A stretch of DNA of 64,000 nucleotides from Fuerstiella sp041398845 (lineage in GTDB: Bacteria > Planctomycetota > Planctomycetia > Planctomycetales > Planctomycetaceae). Positions 25,761-33,922 of the stretch are shown one piece after another. The DNA is taken from the NCBI GenBank assembly GCA_041398845.1, contig JAWKTZ010000009.1:310001-374000 (forward strand). The letters run 5' to 3'. Below the pieces are notes generated by a model. That model saw only the letters and a program-made list of their open reading frames with translations, made no database searches and was not told the origin of the DNA. Position 1 is the stretch's first letter; the number at the start of each line of letters is the position of its first letter. The translations under genes were made by a program, and so were the position numbers.

Positions 25761-26526
25761 CGATTTTGACATTTTGATTCCCTGACTGCCCGCCGACATG
25801 CAACAGGCAGCCAATGCCTGTCGTGATGCCTATTGGCATCGCGGTGAACCAGTAGACCTGACCCGCCATTGACAGATCGATCAGCATTTCCGGAAAGACC
25901 GTCGGTGCGGCTAAGGAAACACCCACAACGTATAGAATCGCTGATGCAATACCGCCCAATACTCCCCCCGCGACGGCTCTAATCGCACTGCAGCCACTCG
26001 CAAATGCGACGGAAACGCCGGCGACAATACCGAGGGACGACAGCGTGATGGAATGGCCCAGGATGAGATCGACCAGGCTCATCCTGGTTTGCGTGTCCCC
26101 GAAATGTGTCAGCAGCAACTGGCCCGCATGACCGCCAATTGCTCCCAGAACACAACTGAGTACCAGGTTAATGACCAATCGTCCTTTTTTCGACACGAAG
26201 GAGGGACTGCATTTTCTGACGCCCAGCCAATACGCAAGTGTCAGGAAGAGTCCTGTATAGGAAAGAACCAGTGCGGCATTTTTTAATGTTGCGACACGCA
26301 CTGCCTTCCTGAGTTCCGGATTCTCGCCAGGGCCTGCCTGAACGTCAGCACCGACCAGCTCCTCCGGCAGACCGAAAGCGGGGTGCGTCAGATTCAATAC
26401 AACAACTGATGCGGCCGCTGCAAGAATTGCGGGGATCAGCAGGGCGAAGAAACCTGGTTTAGATGGGACAAGCAGTTGCTGTGTGTCATGGGCATGCAAA
26501 CCCGGCAGAGCATCATCGTTGTTCAT
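25744..26526 (-). CDS. Membrane protein of unknown function next to CRTAC1 gene
   Basis: A 260-residue protein with about six to seven predicted membrane helices, for example PGFFALLIPAILAAAASVVV, LVINLVLSCVLGAIGGHAGQ and AVAGGVLGGIASAILYVVGV. ATG 26526 is chosen because it overlaps the CRTAC1 stop by only 14 bases; a slightly longer start at 26547 is possible. No family is recognised. The overlap with the CRTAC1 gene suggests coupled translation and a shared role at the cell surface. Confidence 0.7.
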   Translation of the reverse strand: MNNDDALPGLHAHDTQQLLVPSKPGFFALLIPAILAAAASVVVLNLTHPAFGLPEELVGADVQAGPGENPELRKAVRVATLKNAALVLSYTGLFLTLAYWLGVRKCSPSFVSKKGRLVINLVLSCVLGAIGGHAGQLLLTHFGDTQTRMSLVDLILGHSITLSSLGIVAGVSVAFASGCSAIRAVAGGVLGGIASAILYVVGVSLAAPTVFPEMLIDLSMAGQVYWFTAMPIGITTGIGCLLHVGGQSGNQNVKIGSVTV

Positions 26527-28282
26527 AGAGCTGATTCCTGTTTTCAATCACGGTGATAAACGTATCAAAAGTCGTGGGACGAAGTGTTTGCATCTTTCCT
26601 GATGGCCATGCAATGGTGATGTCCTGCACTTCGTCCGGTTCAGTGATTCCCCAATAAATGCAGTGTTCTGAACTGGAAGCGTAACCGTATCCACACCGCA
26701 CATACCGCACAAGATCCGGGGCGTCCTTTCTCTGAAGTGTAACGCTGGCGCCGACGCCAGTCCTGGGAGAACGGGTGCCTACGATTCTTAGTGCCAGCCA
26801 CGAAGAGTTGCTTTCGAGCTGATTTTCCAGAACGGCCATCGGAGCATTGACGCGGGAAAAAACAAGATCCTGATCACCGTCACTGTCCAGATCGGCTGCC
26901 GCAACACCGCGTCCTTCGTGCTTTTCAATGAAATAGTCTCCGCAAACAGCGGCCACATTCACCAGTTTTCTCCCCTCGACGTTCTCCATAAGAGCGGGAT
27001 GCTGAAGAACTTCAGACTGGACAGGATGGCGGATGACATGGCCATGGGAAATGACAATGTCCAGGTCACCGTCACGGTCTGCATCAAAGAAGAGTGTCCC
27101 CCAACCTACCAGAGAATTTCCAATGGTCTTCACTCCGGCAGGTCGACTGATGTGCTGAAACATCAGGTTCTGCTCATTGCGGTACAGAGCAGGACTTTCA
27201 GACTGATAATTTGTGACCCAGATGTCCGGCCACAGATCCATATTAAAGTCGCCGACATCGGCCCCCATACTGCCGTCAGGAGTTGCAAGATCGCTGAAGG
27301 CTGTTGCACTTCGAACCCCCACTTCCCGAAGAACTCCTTCGCCTGTATTCTCGTACAGAAAATTATCAACAGTATCATTCGCCACATAAATATCAACGTC
27401 TCTGTCGGCATCAAAATCAACCATCAGAACGCCAAGGCCCTTTCCACCCGGTCTAAGGCCCATGGCCGCCGATTCATTCCTGAACCCGCCAGCTCCGTCA
27501 CTCACAAATAGGGTGTCATCGACACCATTAAAGTTGCGTGGAGAACAGATATCTCGAAGTTTACCGGCATAGCAATCGGGATGATTCGTGAACGACCAGT
27601 CAACGTAGTGAGCCACGTAAAAGTCTTCAATTCCATCGCCGCTGATGTCGCCGCAGGCTGCACTACTACTCCATGACAAATCATGCAGCCCACTGCTTTC
27701 AGACACTTCAATAAAGGTTCCATCTCCCTGATTTGTAAAAAAGGAAACTCCTCCGTAACCTGTGATTAATACATCCGAAAACCCATCCTGATTGACGTCA
27801 CAATGCAATGCTCCGTGTGAATAAAACTCCTGAGTTGACAGTCCGGTCACGACTGAGACATCGCAGAATCGCATGTCTCCCAGATTGCGACACGCCGTGT
27901 TTTGGTTGCCTTTGCAGAATCCGCGTCCGAAAGTCCCCCCGCATGGATACACAATGTCCACGTTCCCATCGCAGTCAATGTCAAACAGAGAGACTCCGCC
28001 ACCGAGAGACTCAAGGATTGAAAACTGCTCAAGTTCAGCACCGTTGGAATAAGTCGCAGAAACTCCGGTAAGCCGAACTTCCTGAAATGGCGGCATGGCT
28101 GTCAAGCTCGACACCCCTGACAGTGGCACTGACGGCGTGCTCGAATGGCTGTCTGTAACTTCACGGGCCTTCGGCGACGCTGATACATCATTTTCTTTGA
28201 CGTCGGGTTGGCAACCGAAGAGGACACAGAGCGTCAAAACTGACACGAGTCGATACGATGGAAGCCCCACAGTGACAATCAT
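26513..28282 (-). CDS. CRTAC1-family FG-GAP/VCBS lipoprotein with ASPIC/UnbV domain
   Basis: A 589-residue surface or periplasmic protein. The N-terminus is a lipoprotein signal with lipobox LFGC (Cys24). The body is a beta propeller of FG-GAP/VCBS repeats with calcium-binding-like motifs: FDIDCDGNVDIVYP, CDVNQDGFSDVLITG, GDISGDGIEDFYV, FDADRDVDIYV, FDADRDGDLDIVIS and LDSDGDQDLVF. The end is an ASPIC/UnbV domain (TGVGASVTLQRKD ... ITIAWPSGKMQ). The family is abundant in planctomycetes and often lies near DUF1559 and TPR genes; its function is not established, and adhesion or polymer binding is inferred. Confidence 0.9.
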   Translation of the reverse strand: MIVTVGLPSYRLVSVLTLCVLFGCQPDVKENDVSASPKAREVTDSHSSTPSVPLSGVSSLTAMPPFQEVRLTGVSATYSNGAELEQFSILESLGGGVSLFDIDCDGNVDIVYPCGGTFGRGFCKGNQNTACRNLGDMRFCDVSVVTGLSTQEFYSHGALHCDVNQDGFSDVLITGYGGVSFFTNQGDGTFIEVSESSGLHDLSWSSSAACGDISGDGIEDFYVAHYVDWSFTNHPDCYAGKLRDICSPRNFNGVDDTLFVSDGAGGFRNESAAMGLRPGGKGLGVLMVDFDADRDVDIYVANDTVDNFLYENTGEGVLREVGVRSATAFSDLATPDGSMGADVGDFNMDLWPDIWVTNYQSESPALYRNEQNLMFQHISRPAGVKTIGNSLVGWGTLFFDADRDGDLDIVISHGHVIRHPVQSEVLQHPALMENVEGRKLVNVAAVCGDYFIEKHEGRGVAAADLDSDGDQDLVFSRVNAPMAVLENQLESNSSWLALRIVGTRSPRTGVGASVTLQRKDAPDLVRYVRCGYGYASSSEHCIYWGITEPDEVQDITIAWPSGKMQTLRPTTFDTFITVIENRNQLYEQR

Positions 28283-28539
28283 GGCGATTTATTTCGCGGT
28301 TGATTCAGGTAGTCAGGTAGTTCAGACTCGGTTGGTGACGGGACGTTGCAAGTCGCCTCCAGAAGCCGTAGATAAACTGATTCTAACATTTCGGGAACGA
28401 CTCTTGATCGTTAGTCGCATCGAATTATGTCAAAGTTGCAGGCGGTGATGATCCGGAGGAAATCGTGGAGCCGTCATTGTCGCAACATCGTGTCGATCGA
28501 ATAGGGTGTTCTCAGCCCATTGATGGTCGACACGGTGGT
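28283..28539. other. Gap between minus-strand genes, nothing recognised
   Basis: About 257 bases separate the deacylase stop from the CRTAC1 start. A short direct repeat tcaggtag-tcaggtag lies near 28306-28321. No hairpin terminator or gene is evident. Confidence 0.35.
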
Positions 28540-29568
28540 CTACGTCAACTCCTTTGCCACGACCACAATGTGCTGGCCTTTGGGGACCGGGGCGACCCAG
28601 GCCTGGGCCAGGACAATGCCATCCAGTGCCGCGACGCAGGGCCAGGGTTCCAGATCAATGCGATCGAAGTCGTGCAGCAGGCCGACCGTCTGGCCCTGTC
28701 GAACCCGCGTCCCGCATTCCACCAACGGTTCGTAGTGTCCGGCAAACGGCGCCACGATAAAACAGTTTCGATCGACCATTTCCAGTTTCATTTGAGTCCC
28801 CGCCGCGTGGTGGGCGATGGGTTCGATCGTTCCGTGTAACAGGCCGTTGTTGATGGCGGCGGCCAGTACGCCCTGTCGACCATAGCGCACTCCTTCCGGA
28901 TTGACCGACCGCCCCCAGCCCAGTTCTGTGCCGACGGTAATCTTGCCAAGGCGTTCTGCTTCACTGGGCAGCAGACCCGGCGTGACGTTTTGATAGACCA
29001 TCAGTGACGGTGTTCCAAACCAGCGCGCTGTTTGTTCGATTTTGGCAGCCAGTTCGGCGTCATCCACGGGATGAAAATTAGCGCAGATGGAAAATCGAGC
29101 GACATCACCGCCGGAATGCAGGTCCAGGACCATGTGAACGCGCGGCCAGACGTATTCGCGAACAAACGCCGCGATGCGGTGAGTAATTCCCGCCAGCGCC
29201 GGAGTTGTGCCGGCTCCATCCACGAACGCGCGGTTCAGGTTGACTCCGTCTTCCTGCTGACTTTCCCGAGTGCCCGACAAAAACGCGGCCGGGTTCAGGA
29301 CCGGGATCAGAATGATTCGTCCTCGCACATCACTGATGTTGATTTCGCGCAGCAGGTGCTTCAGAGCGACCGGGCCTTCGTATTCGTTGCCGTGATTCGA
29401 ACCGAACGCGACCAGCCCCTGACCGTCCTGAGTTTCCGGACCGACGAACACCGTCAGCGGAAACAGATGGTCGCCCCAGATGCTGTCGTGTTCCAGAGCC
29501 ACCCAATAGTCGCGGCGGCCGGGTGAATCCAGATCCAGATCCTGCGGTCGAACAGTTTTACGTTCCAT
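28540..29568 (-). CDS. AstE/AspA-type (M14-like) zinc deacylase
   Basis: A 342-residue member of the succinylglutamate desuccinylase/aspartoacylase family. Zinc ligands are visible in GSNHGNEYEG (His and Glu) and LDLHSGGDVA (His), with a likely catalytic Glu in TVGTELGWG. It should remove an acyl group from an N-acylated amino acid or a related amide. ATG 29568 is used; it overlaps the MFS transporter stop by 11 bases. In this operon an enolase-superfamily enzyme and an MFS transporter precede it, so the substrate may be an imported acylated sugar acid or amino acid; this is an inference. Confidence 0.87.
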   Translation of the reverse strand: MERKTVRPQDLDLDSPGRRDYWVALEHDSIWGDHLFPLTVFVGPETQDGQGLVAFGSNHGNEYEGPVALKHLLREINISDVRGRIILIPVLNPAAFLSGTRESQQEDGVNLNRAFVDGAGTTPALAGITHRIAAFVREYVWPRVHMVLDLHSGGDVARFSICANFHPVDDAELAAKIEQTARWFGTPSLMVYQNVTPGLLPSEAERLGKITVGTELGWGRSVNPEGVRYGRQGVLAAAINNGLLHGTIEPIAHHAAGTQMKLEMVDRNCFIVAPFAGHYEPLVECGTRVRQGQTVGLLHDFDRIDLEPWPCVAALDGIVLAQAWVAPVPKGQHIVVVAKELT

Positions 29569-30919
29569 CAATGTTTTCCTGTGAGTTTGTCTTCGCAGTG
29601 ATTGTCAATCGATCCGTGCAGTCCACCAGCAGCCAGCACGCGCCGGATGCAAGATACATCGCCGACAGCAGGACAAACAGCGGGTTCCAGTCGGTTGTGG
29701 AAACTTCCGCACCGTCAACAATGGTGTGAGTTGTAAACCAGTCCAGCACGCCGCCGAAAATCAGTGGCATCAGCACACCGCCAATCGTACCGGCCGTGTT
29801 GATGATGCTGAAGACCGTCGCAGAAAATCGACCGCCCAGATCCGTACACGTTCCCCATGTTGTGGGTTGACTCCAGTCACTGAAGAACTTGGCTGCCATC
29901 AGCAGCCATGCCGCCGTGATTCCGTCAGACTGCATCACCACGGCCGCCAGCATCGCGCAGCCAATGACTTTGCCAACAAATCCAACGCCGCTGCGAGCCC
30001 ACCGGCGGCTGCCGGTTTTGCGAATGGTCACATCATTCAGCCAGCCTCCGACAATGCCACCCAGCGCTCCGCCAAACAAAGGCAGACTGGCCAGCCAGCC
30101 GGTCTGCTTCATATCAAACCCGTGAGCCATCAGAAAATAGGTTCCGATCAATCCGACAAAGACCACGTCGGATCCGGCATCTAAAAACTGCTGCAACGTA
30201 AACACACGCAGGCTTCTGTTTTGCAACGCCAGTCTGACGGGCAACACCGTCTGGCTGCTGTCGGCTGCGTCGGCGACGTCAGAGCCATCGGTGATCAGAT
30301 GCCGCTCGGAGTCATTCACGCGAGCATCCTGAACGGGCGAGTTGCGAAACAACGCATAGAACACAACCGCGTGAATCAGGCCGACGGTTCCCAGAACAGT
30401 CACTGCCACCTGCCACGACAGTCCACAATAGCCGATCAACAGCGTTCCCAGAATAATGGGCGACATCGCTCCACCCGCGCGACCAAACGTGGTGGCCACC
30501 CAGCCCTGCATGACCGTTCGATTGGAATATGGAAACCACTGCTGGCTGATCTTTGTCAGCGCCGGATAACAGCCGGCCTGAGTTGCTCCGAAGACAAGTC
30601 TCCAGAATCCCAGCAGCCACAACTGGCCGGTATGAGCAATGCCGGCAACAGCCAGAGACCATGCAGCCACTATGCCGGTCAGAAAACGATGCGGCCCAAA
30701 ACGGTCGATCACAACGCCACTGGGAATCTGTCCAGCGGCATAGGTGTAATAGAACAACGAAAACAGAAGTGCGGTTTGAGTATTGTTGAAGGAAAACTGA
30801 TCCTGCAGTTTGGGGCCGATGATGTTCCAGCTATATCGGTGCAGATACAACAGAAACGATGTCGCACAGGACAGGGCGAAGATTGTCCAGCGGATTCTGG
30901 TAGCAGGAACGTGTGTCAC
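29558..30919 (-). CDS. MFS transporter, anion:cation symporter type
   Basis: A 453-residue transporter with 12 predicted helices. The GTG start overlaps the stop of the upstream enzyme (GTGA). IPSGVVIDRFGPHRFL, between helices 2 and 3, is the MFS signature loop (G.L.DR.G.R), and GFWRLVFGATQAGCYPALTK matches the ACS family region used by hexuronate, glucarate and related organic-anion importers. With an enolase-superfamily sugar acid enzyme as partner, an aldarate or aldonate substrate is plausible. The order and overlaps show one translationally coupled operon. Confidence 0.87.
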   Translation of the reverse strand: MTHVPATRIRWTIFALSCATSFLLYLHRYSWNIIGPKLQDQFSFNNTQTALLFSLFYYTYAAGQIPSGVVIDRFGPHRFLTGIVAAWSLAVAGIAHTGQLWLLGFWRLVFGATQAGCYPALTKISQQWFPYSNRTVMQGWVATTFGRAGGAMSPIILGTLLIGYCGLSWQVAVTVLGTVGLIHAVVFYALFRNSPVQDARVNDSERHLITDGSDVADAADSSQTVLPVRLALQNRSLRVFTLQQFLDAGSDVVFVGLIGTYFLMAHGFDMKQTGWLASLPLFGGALGGIVGGWLNDVTIRKTGSRRWARSGVGFVGKVIGCAMLAAVVMQSDGITAAWLLMAAKFFSDWSQPTTWGTCTDLGGRFSATVFSIINTAGTIGGVLMPLIFGGVLDWFTTHTIVDGAEVSTTDWNPLFVLLSAMYLASGACWLLVDCTDRLTITAKTNSQENIDGT

Positions 30920-32052
30920 AATCGGAACTCAATTCGCTGTGGGCAGAATGTCTTCAAACGATCCGCGTCGATGTCAATTCCCAGGCCCGGTCGCTGAGGA
31001 ATCAGCAGGAAGCCGTCGCTGTCCAGGGTAAAAGGTTCTGCCGGAAGGTCTTCAATGTACGCACATGGAGTCAGGTATTCCACATACCGAGCATTCGGCA
31101 GGAAGGCAGAAATCTGCAGGTCGGCCGCAAGTCCCACGGCGGTATTCCAGCCATGAGGCACCACCTGGACGTTGTGATCCTGAGCCGTCTGAGCGATCCG
31201 TCGGAATTCACTCAAACCTCCGCACTTCGTGACATCCGGTTGAATGATGTCGACGGCGTGACGTTCCAGCCACGGTTGGAATGCCTGTCGACGAGTCAAC
31301 ACTTCGCCTCCGGAAATTGGCACCGGTGATGTGCGAGTCAATTCCACAAAGCCATCGATGTCATCAGGAGGCAACGCTTCTTCAAGCCAGACGATGTTGT
31401 AATTTGCCAGCATCGCTGCGGTGTTGCGAGCCCAGTTGGTTCCGTGAGGCCAGAACTGTTCGCTGCCGCCGGCGTCCACCATCAGCTGCACGTGATCACC
31501 TACCGTTTTGCGAGCCGTACGAATCAGGAACTCATCAAACGCTCGATCTCGTCGACCAAAAGGCCGCCAGCCCATCTTGATGGCTCGAAACCCGCGACTC
31601 ACGACGCTTTCGAGGTTGTTTGCCAGGGCGTCGGGTTCATCAAACAGAATTGATCCGTACGGTTGGATGCGATCTCGATAGTTGCCTCCCAGCAAGCGAG
31701 ACACCGGCTGACCACACACCTTGCCCATGATGTCCCACAGAGCGATGTCGATGCCGCTGATTGCATGAGTCACCGACCCGCCTCGTCCCTGCCAGAACGT
31801 GGCCTGATGCAGTGTTTCGGAAACCCGCTCGGGCTCCACCGCCGACTGTCCTTTCAACAGAGGCCACAGCAGTTCAATGGCCGACGACACCAATCCGCCG
31901 GATGTGAAGCAGCTTCCGACGCCGGACACGTGATCGTCGGCATGAACGATGATTAGGGTGTGCAGATTTTCCTGAGGTTCATGCCCCTGAGGCCAGCCAC
32001 CATCCACCGTCGCACCGGTCAATGGGCAAACATCCAGTCCGATAATCTTCAC
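30916..32052 (-). CDS. Enolase-superfamily enzyme, mandelate racemase type
   Basis: A 378-residue enzyme of the mandelate racemase/muconate lactonising group. The first domain ends near FWQGRGGSVTHAISGIDIAL. In the barrel, AIKMGW carries the Lys of the second strand, MVDAGG gives the first metal Asp, WLEEAL the second Glu and ISGGEVLTRR the third Glu; DIIQPDVTKCGG and VPHGWNTAVG follow, the latter with the candidate catalytic His. These match acid-sugar dehydratases and racemases that abstract the proton alpha to a carboxylate. It is the first gene of a three-gene operon with an importer and a deacylase. Exact substrate unknown. Confidence 0.9.
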   Translation of the reverse strand: MKIIGLDVCPLTGATVDGGWPQGHEPQENLHTLIIVHADDHVSGVGSCFTSGGLVSSAIELLWPLLKGQSAVEPERVSETLHQATFWQGRGGSVTHAISGIDIALWDIMGKVCGQPVSRLLGGNYRDRIQPYGSILFDEPDALANNLESVVSRGFRAIKMGWRPFGRRDRAFDEFLIRTARKTVGDHVQLMVDAGGSEQFWPHGTNWARNTAAMLANYNIVWLEEALPPDDIDGFVELTRTSPVPISGGEVLTRRQAFQPWLERHAVDIIQPDVTKCGGLSEFRRIAQTAQDHNVQVVPHGWNTAVGLAADLQISAFLPNARYVEYLTPCAYIEDLPAEPFTLDSDGFLLIPQRPGLGIDIDADRLKTFCPQRIEFRL

Positions 32053-32276
32053 AATTGGGGTCCTGCGAGTTGCGGTTGAGAATTCTCAAAGTTTGCCAGT
32101 GTACTGCGGGATATCCCTCAGTGGCCATCAAAGCCGCGTGTTTCCCGACTGCTTTTGATGCGTTGATCGTGAAACGTTCACTCCGGAATTCCTCTTCATC
32201 AAATCTTCACGAACTCTTCATGTTTTCATCATGGTCGGCAGGAAGATCCCGCCCCATCTGATTCACGCATTCTCTT

Positions 32277-32283
32277 AAAGGAG
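32277..32283 (+). promoter_or_regulatory. Clear ribosome binding site of second DUF1559 gene
   Basis: aaaggag lies 6 bases before ATG 32290, one of the few textbook sites in the window. It supports the longer N-terminus with about 25 residues before the pilin-like motif. Confidence 0.6.
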
Positions 32284-32289
32284 TTCACG

Positions 32290-33303
32290 ATGCGTTTCCA
32301 CGACAGTCCTACGAGTAACGAAAGACACCCAACACCGATGTTACCACGTTCCAAACGAATGATCCGCGGGTTCACCCTGATTGAGCTTCTGGTGGTCATT
32401 GCCATCATCGCCATCCTGGTGGCTCTGCTGTTACCAGCCGTTCAGCAAGCCCGCGAGGCAGCTCGACGAACTCAGTGCAAAAACAATCTGAAGCAGATCG
32501 GACTGGCTTTGCACAACTATCATGATGCCAACAATTCGCTTCCCTCCGGGAGCATCGTTTTGCTGAATGCTGCCGGCACGACGTATAACGGGCATGGCTG
32601 GACGTGGCATGCCAGCATTCTGCCCTACATTGATCAGGCCCCCATGTACGCCGCGATTCAGGGTCCACAGGACGGTGGACTTGGATCTGAACAGGGCGGA
32701 ACAACCAGTGCCAAGCAGACTCTGGCCGGAGCGACGGTCATGCCGATTTTCTGGTGTCCCTCACAGCCTGACTGCACTCTGGGGCCGCAGAAGGGTGGAT
32801 ACTCTCCTTCGAATTACAACGGGAACATGGGAACACTGATTGGCTACAGCGGCGACAACTGCTACGGCGGGAGTGTCACCAATGCCGCCGGAATGCGGGC
32901 TCCCGGTGGATGCATGAACGCCAACGGCGTCTTTTTCATCAGTAGCAGCGTTCGATTTCGGGATGTCATTGACGGACTGAGCACCACCATCTTCGTCAGT
33001 GAAGTGATTGATTCCGGCGGAGACGCAAACATGCTGGGTGGCGGTGGAAGCGACCGAAAGCACTGCTTTTCGGGCGGGGCGGACAGCAATCCCCCGACAG
33101 AAATGTCAGAGTACCTGATCGCCGCCGAAAGCAACGACCCGATCAACCAGTACACCGAAGAAGCGGCGGGCAGCTACCATGTCGGCGGCGCGCAGTTCGC
33201 ACTCGGTGACGGCAGCGTAAGGTTCATTTCTGAGAACATCAGCATGACGATCTATCAGGCGATCAGCACCAGAGCGGGTGGTGAAGTGGTCGGTGAATAC
33301 TAG
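32290..33303 (+). CDS. DUF1559 protein with pilin-like N-terminus (second cassette)
   Basis: A 337-residue DUF1559 protein. About 25 polar residues precede the processing site: MIRGFTLIELLVVIAIIAIL, then VALLLPAVQQAREAARRTQC and KNNLKQIGLALHNYHDANNS. The C-terminus has HVGGAQFALGDGSVRFISEN. The leader before Gly-Phe is longer than in the first copy (about 28 residues against about 7). The next gene, 30 bases on, encodes a small lipoprotein, giving the same two-gene cassette as at 22.7 and 57.5 kb. Role unknown; export by a type II or type IV pilus-like machine is inferred. Confidence 0.93.
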   Translation: MRFHDSPTSNERHPTPMLPRSKRMIRGFTLIELLVVIAIIAILVALLLPAVQQAREAARRTQCKNNLKQIGLALHNYHDANNSLPSGSIVLLNAAGTTYNGHGWTWHASILPYIDQAPMYAAIQGPQDGGLGSEQGGTTSAKQTLAGATVMPIFWCPSQPDCTLGPQKGGYSPSNYNGNMGTLIGYSGDNCYGGSVTNAAGMRAPGGCMNANGVFFISSSVRFRDVIDGLSTTIFVSEVIDSGGDANMLGGGGSDRKHCFSGGADSNPPTEMSEYLIAAESNDPINQYTEEAAGSYHVGGAQFALGDGSVRFISENISMTIYQAISTRAGGEVVGEY

Positions 33304-33333
33304 GATCGGAACGTTTACAACAGGACACTGAAT

Positions 33334-33843
33334 ATGAAAGTTTGTCGAGAGGACCAATTGTCGATGGCGTTTGAAACACTCCGTAGTGCAGTCACTCGCA
33401 GGAGTCTGCTTGTGATGACCCTCGCCACTTTCCTGACGGGAGCCATTGGGTGCAGTGACACCAGCGATCAACCGGAACTGGGACTCGTGACCGGGAAAGT
33501 GACATTTGACGGAACACCGCTGTCTGGTGTTGCGGTCACGTTCGTTCCGGACGACGGTCGCCCCGCCATGGGAAAGACCGACGAGGAAGGCCACTACCAG
33601 TTGACGTACATTCGCGATACTCCGGGTTGCAAGGTCGGCCAGAATCGCGTGCAGATTGGTAACAGTGAAGAGTCCGGGGAAAAAGATCAGGTGGAAGGCG
33701 ACGATCTGGTGCAGAAGCCCACCAGACCGCCGTCCAGGCCGGCATCGGGAGAGATTCCACCGCGCTATAACACGAAATCTGAGCTGACGGCAAATGTGCA
33801 GCCCGGGGAAAACACATTCGACTTCAATCTGACGTCGAAGTAA
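33334..33843 (+). CDS. Small lipoprotein, carboxypeptidase-regulatory-like (second cassette)
   Basis: A 169-residue protein. The start may be ATG 33334 or the inner ATG 33364, which leaves a more typical signal: RRSLLVMTLATFLTGAIGCS with a lipobox ending AIGC. The mature protein has GLVTGKVTFDGTPLSGVAVT and FVPDDGRPAMGKTDEEGHYQ, the same fold as the lipoproteins at 23.8 and 58.9 kb, and ends with a Pro-rich stretch (QKPTRPPSRPASGEIPPRYN). It is probably cotranscribed with the DUF1559 gene. No function is established. Confidence 0.85.
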   Translation: MKVCREDQLSMAFETLRSAVTRRSLLVMTLATFLTGAIGCSDTSDQPELGLVTGKVTFDGTPLSGVAVTFVPDDGRPAMGKTDEEGHYQLTYIRDTPGCKVGQNRVQIGNSEESGEKDQVEGDDLVQKPTRPPSRPASGEIPPRYNTKSELTANVQPGENTFDFNLTSK

Positions 33844-33922
33844 TCCCCGGCGGACAATCGTCAGCCGTTGAGGGAGGGAGGGAGGACGCCACTTAAGCTT
33901 GAGCGGCGGACCAGTGTCACGG

